Assembly (NCBI GenBank): GCA_949316235.1
Contig: OX438749.1
Location: forward strand, 18,926,414 to 18,990,413
Source: Oegoconia quadripuncta
Taxonomy: Eukaryota > Arthropoda > Insecta > Lepidoptera > Autostichidae
Direction: 5' to 3'
Length of the DNA stretch: 64,000 nucleotides
Shown: positions 62,601 to 64,000 of the stretch, piece by piece
Numbering within the stretch: position 1 is the first letter of the stretch
Layout of the letters: each line of letters starts with the position of its first letter
Program-made: the position numbers and the translations under genes
Notes under the pieces: model-generated
The model's input: only the letters and a program-made list of their open reading frames with translations
What the model was told of the DNA's origin: nothing
Databases searched by the model: none

Positions 62601-63717
62601 GGACTAGAAATAAGCAAGTTAATTAATAAATATTTCGGACACTTACACCAATTATCTAGTCCCAAAGTAAGCAAAGCTTATGCTATGGAAACTAGATAAC
62701 GGATAATGTCAACATTATATAAAATTCTAGACAAGATCGTGCTTTTGAGCCTACTAAAATGTTATCATGTTTATTGTATCAGTACCAAGAACATATCTAA
62801 TTCGTTGATCTGTACACATAAATACATTAAGATATACTCGCCTTGCAAACTCCACCTATAAGGATGAAATTAAAGATTATGTGCAACACCACTATAGTTA
62901 ACATTATACTGTAAAATGTTACTGAGCTTGCAGTATAACGCCACCGCATTGTGTACACGAACCCCTCAGTACTGAAACCAACGATAACCATTGCTACGAC
63001 CTGAAATAATATAAATAGTTATTATACTACTGGTCTTCCGCCAGCGTGGAATCAGTTGGGTGGGATTTATTTTAAATTTCGGGATAGAAATTCTCTGTAT
63101 GTCAATCCAGGATATAATCAATCTCTGTAGCAAATATGTGTTCATTGGAAGACGCTATTATGTCGTTATATCTCTTAGTTTTATTTAAAGGTTCTTCCTC
63201 ATCGAGAACTCACGGAATAATATCCGTATTTGCTCCCAAACAAACACTTTACAGAATTTATAGAACTAAAACTATATTTTATTTTCTGATTGACTGGATA
63301 CGCGTATGACCATAATCTCATCTGCTGGAGTGTGACGATGTCGTCGAACATGAAGCTCGAGATCTCAGTTGACGCCTATTCACCCTGCTCTTAAAACTTT
63401 CTTGGGCAGTCGGGTTAAAAGCCTCTCTTGGCCCGTTCAGAACCATAATACTTCATAAGTTGACAGAATTTCTTTTAAAGAAAATGTTACACATGACATT
63501 CCTACTGAGGTGATCAGTCAGCACCAAGAAATAGCGAATAATTGTAGGATAACTATTTCCTGACCGTACTTAGAGGAGCCGAATATGTTGCAATACAACT
63601 TCTTTGTTTCTTATTTAAATATGCACTTACCAAGTTTAGTATTCCCCACATTATGATCCCGCACTTCAATGGTATGTAAAAACAACATTTTTTAAACTCC
63701 GGTATGTCGATATCCAT
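50677..63717 (-). CDS. Small four-pass membrane protein, tandem copy B
   Basis: Four minus-strand exons: 63631-63717, 62842-63000, 61929-62097 and 50677-50852. They have the same phases (0, 0, 1) and identical lengths for exons 1 and 2 (87 and 159 nt) as copy A, giving 196 residues. It starts [20 protein letters not shown]. About 22 of 29 exon 1 residues match copy A, and both share [18 protein letters not shown] around TM4. The extracellular and C-terminal parts are diverged. The exon 2 donor reads AAG-GCGAGT, so intron 2 would be of the rarer GC-AG type. Intron 3 is 11 kb and filled by IS630-like, piggyBac and other repeats. Family as for copy A; function unknown. No frame break is visible, so both genes may be active. 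Confidence 0.78.
51027..51340 (+). repeat. SINE family B, complete but diverged
   Basis: CCGTGGCTCAATGTAAACAACATT (A box), GTCGCGGGTGCGATCCTC (mutated B box), then the typical body, ending GTTGTGTATAAAAAAA. Confidence 0.75.
51700..51926 (-). repeat. SINE family B, reverse, head missing
   Basis: It starts with a T run and ATGCACAACGG (complement of the 3' end) and runs through AAGATGGTGGTTGCTAGCC to AAATGCCC. The tRNA-like head is absent. Confidence 0.7.
51965..52820. mobile_element. Deletion derivative of the IS630-like element (non-autonomous)
   Basis: It is flanked by TA and bounded by CAGGGCGTCCCAAAG and CTTTGGGACGCCCTG. The inverted repeats are about 265 bp each. Its left 490 bp match 52975-53460 and its right 370 bp match about 60000-60368, so most of the transposase is missing. 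The 60-odd-codon ORFs inside the repeats (MFFFSHLSRFDSQPK) are artefacts. Confidence 0.85.
53321..54382 (-). CDS. IS630/Tc1/mariner-superfamily transposase, intact frame
   Basis: The 353-residue protein has an N-terminal helix-turn-helix region (SRKVLKRLVNNLKTLG, and IGVSKSKIHRVLKKHGF). The DDE domain has aspartates in IIWTDESNF, FQQDGAPAHNSRR and RSPDLTPLDFFFWGYVKD. By direct count 40 residues separate the second from the third catalytic aspartate (the one in TPLD), more than in mariner (34). The start MAYQVSFDLMEAYF at 54382 and the stop at 53321 leave no frame break, so the protein could be functional. However, the right end of its element is separated by a 5.3-kb insertion. Confidence 0.9.
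   Translation of the reverse strand: MAYQVSFDLMEAYFLNDKDISRSLRWYGVKYPDRQIPSRKVLKRLVNNLKTLGRFDKRPREPQQENHTINDEELGILIYFSAFPKASVREGEHEIGVSKSKIHRVLKKHGFKSYVEGRLVQKLLPGDTERRKNFCLDIQARLLEDPNFLDNIIWTDESNFSNNGMYNRNNNRIWSKENPLRVTETNNQVRFSLNCWCGLLKNRVFLIHFYQGTLNTEKYLGILQILRDKIRNHSAAEQENLIFQQDGAPAHNSRRAADFLNECFPTWIGTNGPIRWPARSPDLTPLDFFFWGYVKDMLYKKRYENVGELQTELCHITSSVHHKMIRKSTGSGLIKRLAICVRQEGSHFEHLIN
55300..58131 (+). CDS. piggyBac transposase, two exons, intact
   Basis: Exon 1 (55300-55413) begins MDSNPLSLAYPVARTPGG. An 816-bp intron has GTAAGT and TTTTTTTAG borders. Exon 2 (56230-58131) continues in frame, giving about 671 residues. The acidic Asp/Glu-rich N-terminal region is followed by the catalytic DDD core: LSIDESLLLWKG, LLVMDNWYNQLPL and YNRYMGGVDLKDQ. 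A cysteine-rich C-terminal domain (RRCAVCSAREIRR … CVDCNVGLCISQC) fits the family's zinc-binding tail. No stop or frameshift is visible. TIRs beside it argue for a live transposon and not a domesticated gene. Confidence 0.88.
58155..58480 (+). repeat. 160-bp direct tandem duplication downstream of piggyBac ORF
   Basis: TTATGTCTAAGTATTTATTT starts both units (about 58155 and 58317). Each contains GTCGTTGTGGGCTTTTTTGG, TTTGTCCAGCAG and GCAATAAAGTGTATTTGTAT. The AATAAA may serve as the transposase polyadenylation signal. Confidence 0.7.
60648..61762. mobile_element. 1.1-kb DNA element inserted in another repeat
   Basis: The ends GGTTATAACTCATTAGACCC and GGGTCTAATGAGCTATGACC are inverted repeats continuing for about 45 bp (CACTCCGCACCGCCTCG). 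TAAAG flanks it on both sides. The interior has GTCAAC/GTGGAC-rich sequence (60.73-60.98 kb), a palindromic MITE at 61.0-61.19 kb, and no transposase. Confidence 0.7.
61003..61187. repeat. Palindromic MITE (GTGTGAGTTTTG ends), second copy
   Basis: Inverted relative of 45661-45840. It is nested in the 1.1-kb element. Confidence 0.7.
62629..62706 (-). repeat. SINE family A fragment, reverse
   Basis: ATATTTCGGACACTTACACC through ACTAGATAACGGATAA matches the 3' half of the SINE. It lies in intron 2 of membrane-protein copy B. Confidence 0.55.
63030..63630. other. Intron 1 of membrane-protein copy B
   Basis: It contains a fragment of the CCCGCGGCTTCGC-type retroposon near 63030-63140. At 63.29-63.40 kb a repeat is shared with about 20.04-20.15 kb (ACCATAATCTCATCTGCTGG). 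No exon is evident. Confidence 0.45.
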
Positions 63718-64000
63718 TTTGAAGCTTTACTTGATGCCGATGCTATGGACTGGATACCGATTCATCTAACGTATTCCCACCACGTTATAACTCGAAGTAG
63801 AACTGTGCTATCGATGTGCTTTTTCGTAATCACACCTTGTTATCATTGGAGATAAAAATATCCGTCAATTCCGACTCGTGACTCGGGCAATGAGTGTTCC
63901 GCAAGGTAATGCAGACTTTCTTCAACCCTTTCAGTCAATTGATCAATCAAATACGCTTCATTGTTTAAACAAGATAATAGGGTAGTTGTGTATTTCCAAT
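63718..64000. other. Upstream region of membrane-protein copy B
   Basis: This should contain the promoter and 5' UTR. I see no clear TATA box. The last 60 bp (AATCAAATACGCTTCATTGTTTAAAC) match a repeat at 42.59-42.65 kb. Confidence 0.35.

Noticed and set aside
1..64000. CRISPR array, bacterial operon or plasmid features
   Set aside because: No regularly spaced repeats with unique spacers, no ribosome-binding sites and no clustered long ORFs. Spliced genes and eukaryotic transposons are present throughout.

Overview
This is nuclear DNA from an insect, very probably a moth or butterfly. It is AT-rich, has short exons with GT-AG introns, and carries several tRNA-derived SINE families, non-LTR fragments, mariner, IS630-like, piggyBac and hAT elements and many palindromic MITEs. 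There is no bacterial or plasmid signature. I cannot name the species.

Host genes, left to right. (1) About 3.4-23.1 kb, plus strand: an unrecognised multi-exon gene. I assembled 12 exons, and all 11 introns are phase 1. It has a disordered basic N-terminal half, one clear membrane segment and a long Lys/Asn/Pro-rich C-terminal half. (2) 23.26-24.36 kb, minus: Rpn10 (PSMD4), the ubiquitin receptor of the 26S proteasome, with one uninterrupted coding exon. (3) 25.53-27.64 kb, plus: subunit f of mitochondrial ATP synthase, four exons. (4) 30.92-31.44 kb, minus: MANF, an ER-resident secreted factor, also one coding exon. (5) 33.09-35.47 kb, plus: the first two exons of DNAAF5 (HEATR2), a dynein-arm assembly factor, with a good RFX X-box about 90 bp upstream of the ATG. 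The rest of that gene was not found. (6) 39.2-46.2 kb and 50.7-63.7 kb, minus: two tandem paralogues of a small four-pass membrane protein. Each has four exons with identical phases, and their introns are full of transposons.

The most striking structure lies at 7.9-13.4 kb, inside an intron of gene 1. A 5'-truncated LINE with a 49-nt target duplication was split by a Ty3/gypsy-type LTR retrotransposon with AAAC target duplications. The reverse transcriptase of that element was split in turn by a reverse-oriented, poly(A)-tailed cDNA of a rhabdovirus-like glycoprotein mRNA. The copy is broken by frameshifts. It is an endogenous viral element with a readable order of insertion.

A second nest lies at 52.0-60.4 kb in the last intron of the second membrane-protein gene. 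An IS630/Tc1/mariner-superfamily element with unusually long inverted repeats and an intact transposase was interrupted at a TTAA by an intact-looking piggyBac element. A deletion derivative of the IS630-like element sits about 155 bp away. Elsewhere there are a mariner pseudogene (40.05-41.31 kb), a hAT relic with 8-bp target duplications (26.8-27.4 kb), foldback elements, SINEs and LINE tails.

The genes share no obvious pathway. Neighbours are housekeeping (proteasome, ATP synthase, ER proteostasis) or cilium/sperm related (DNAAF5). Exon boundaries were set by eye from reading frame, splice consensus and remembered family architecture, without alignments.
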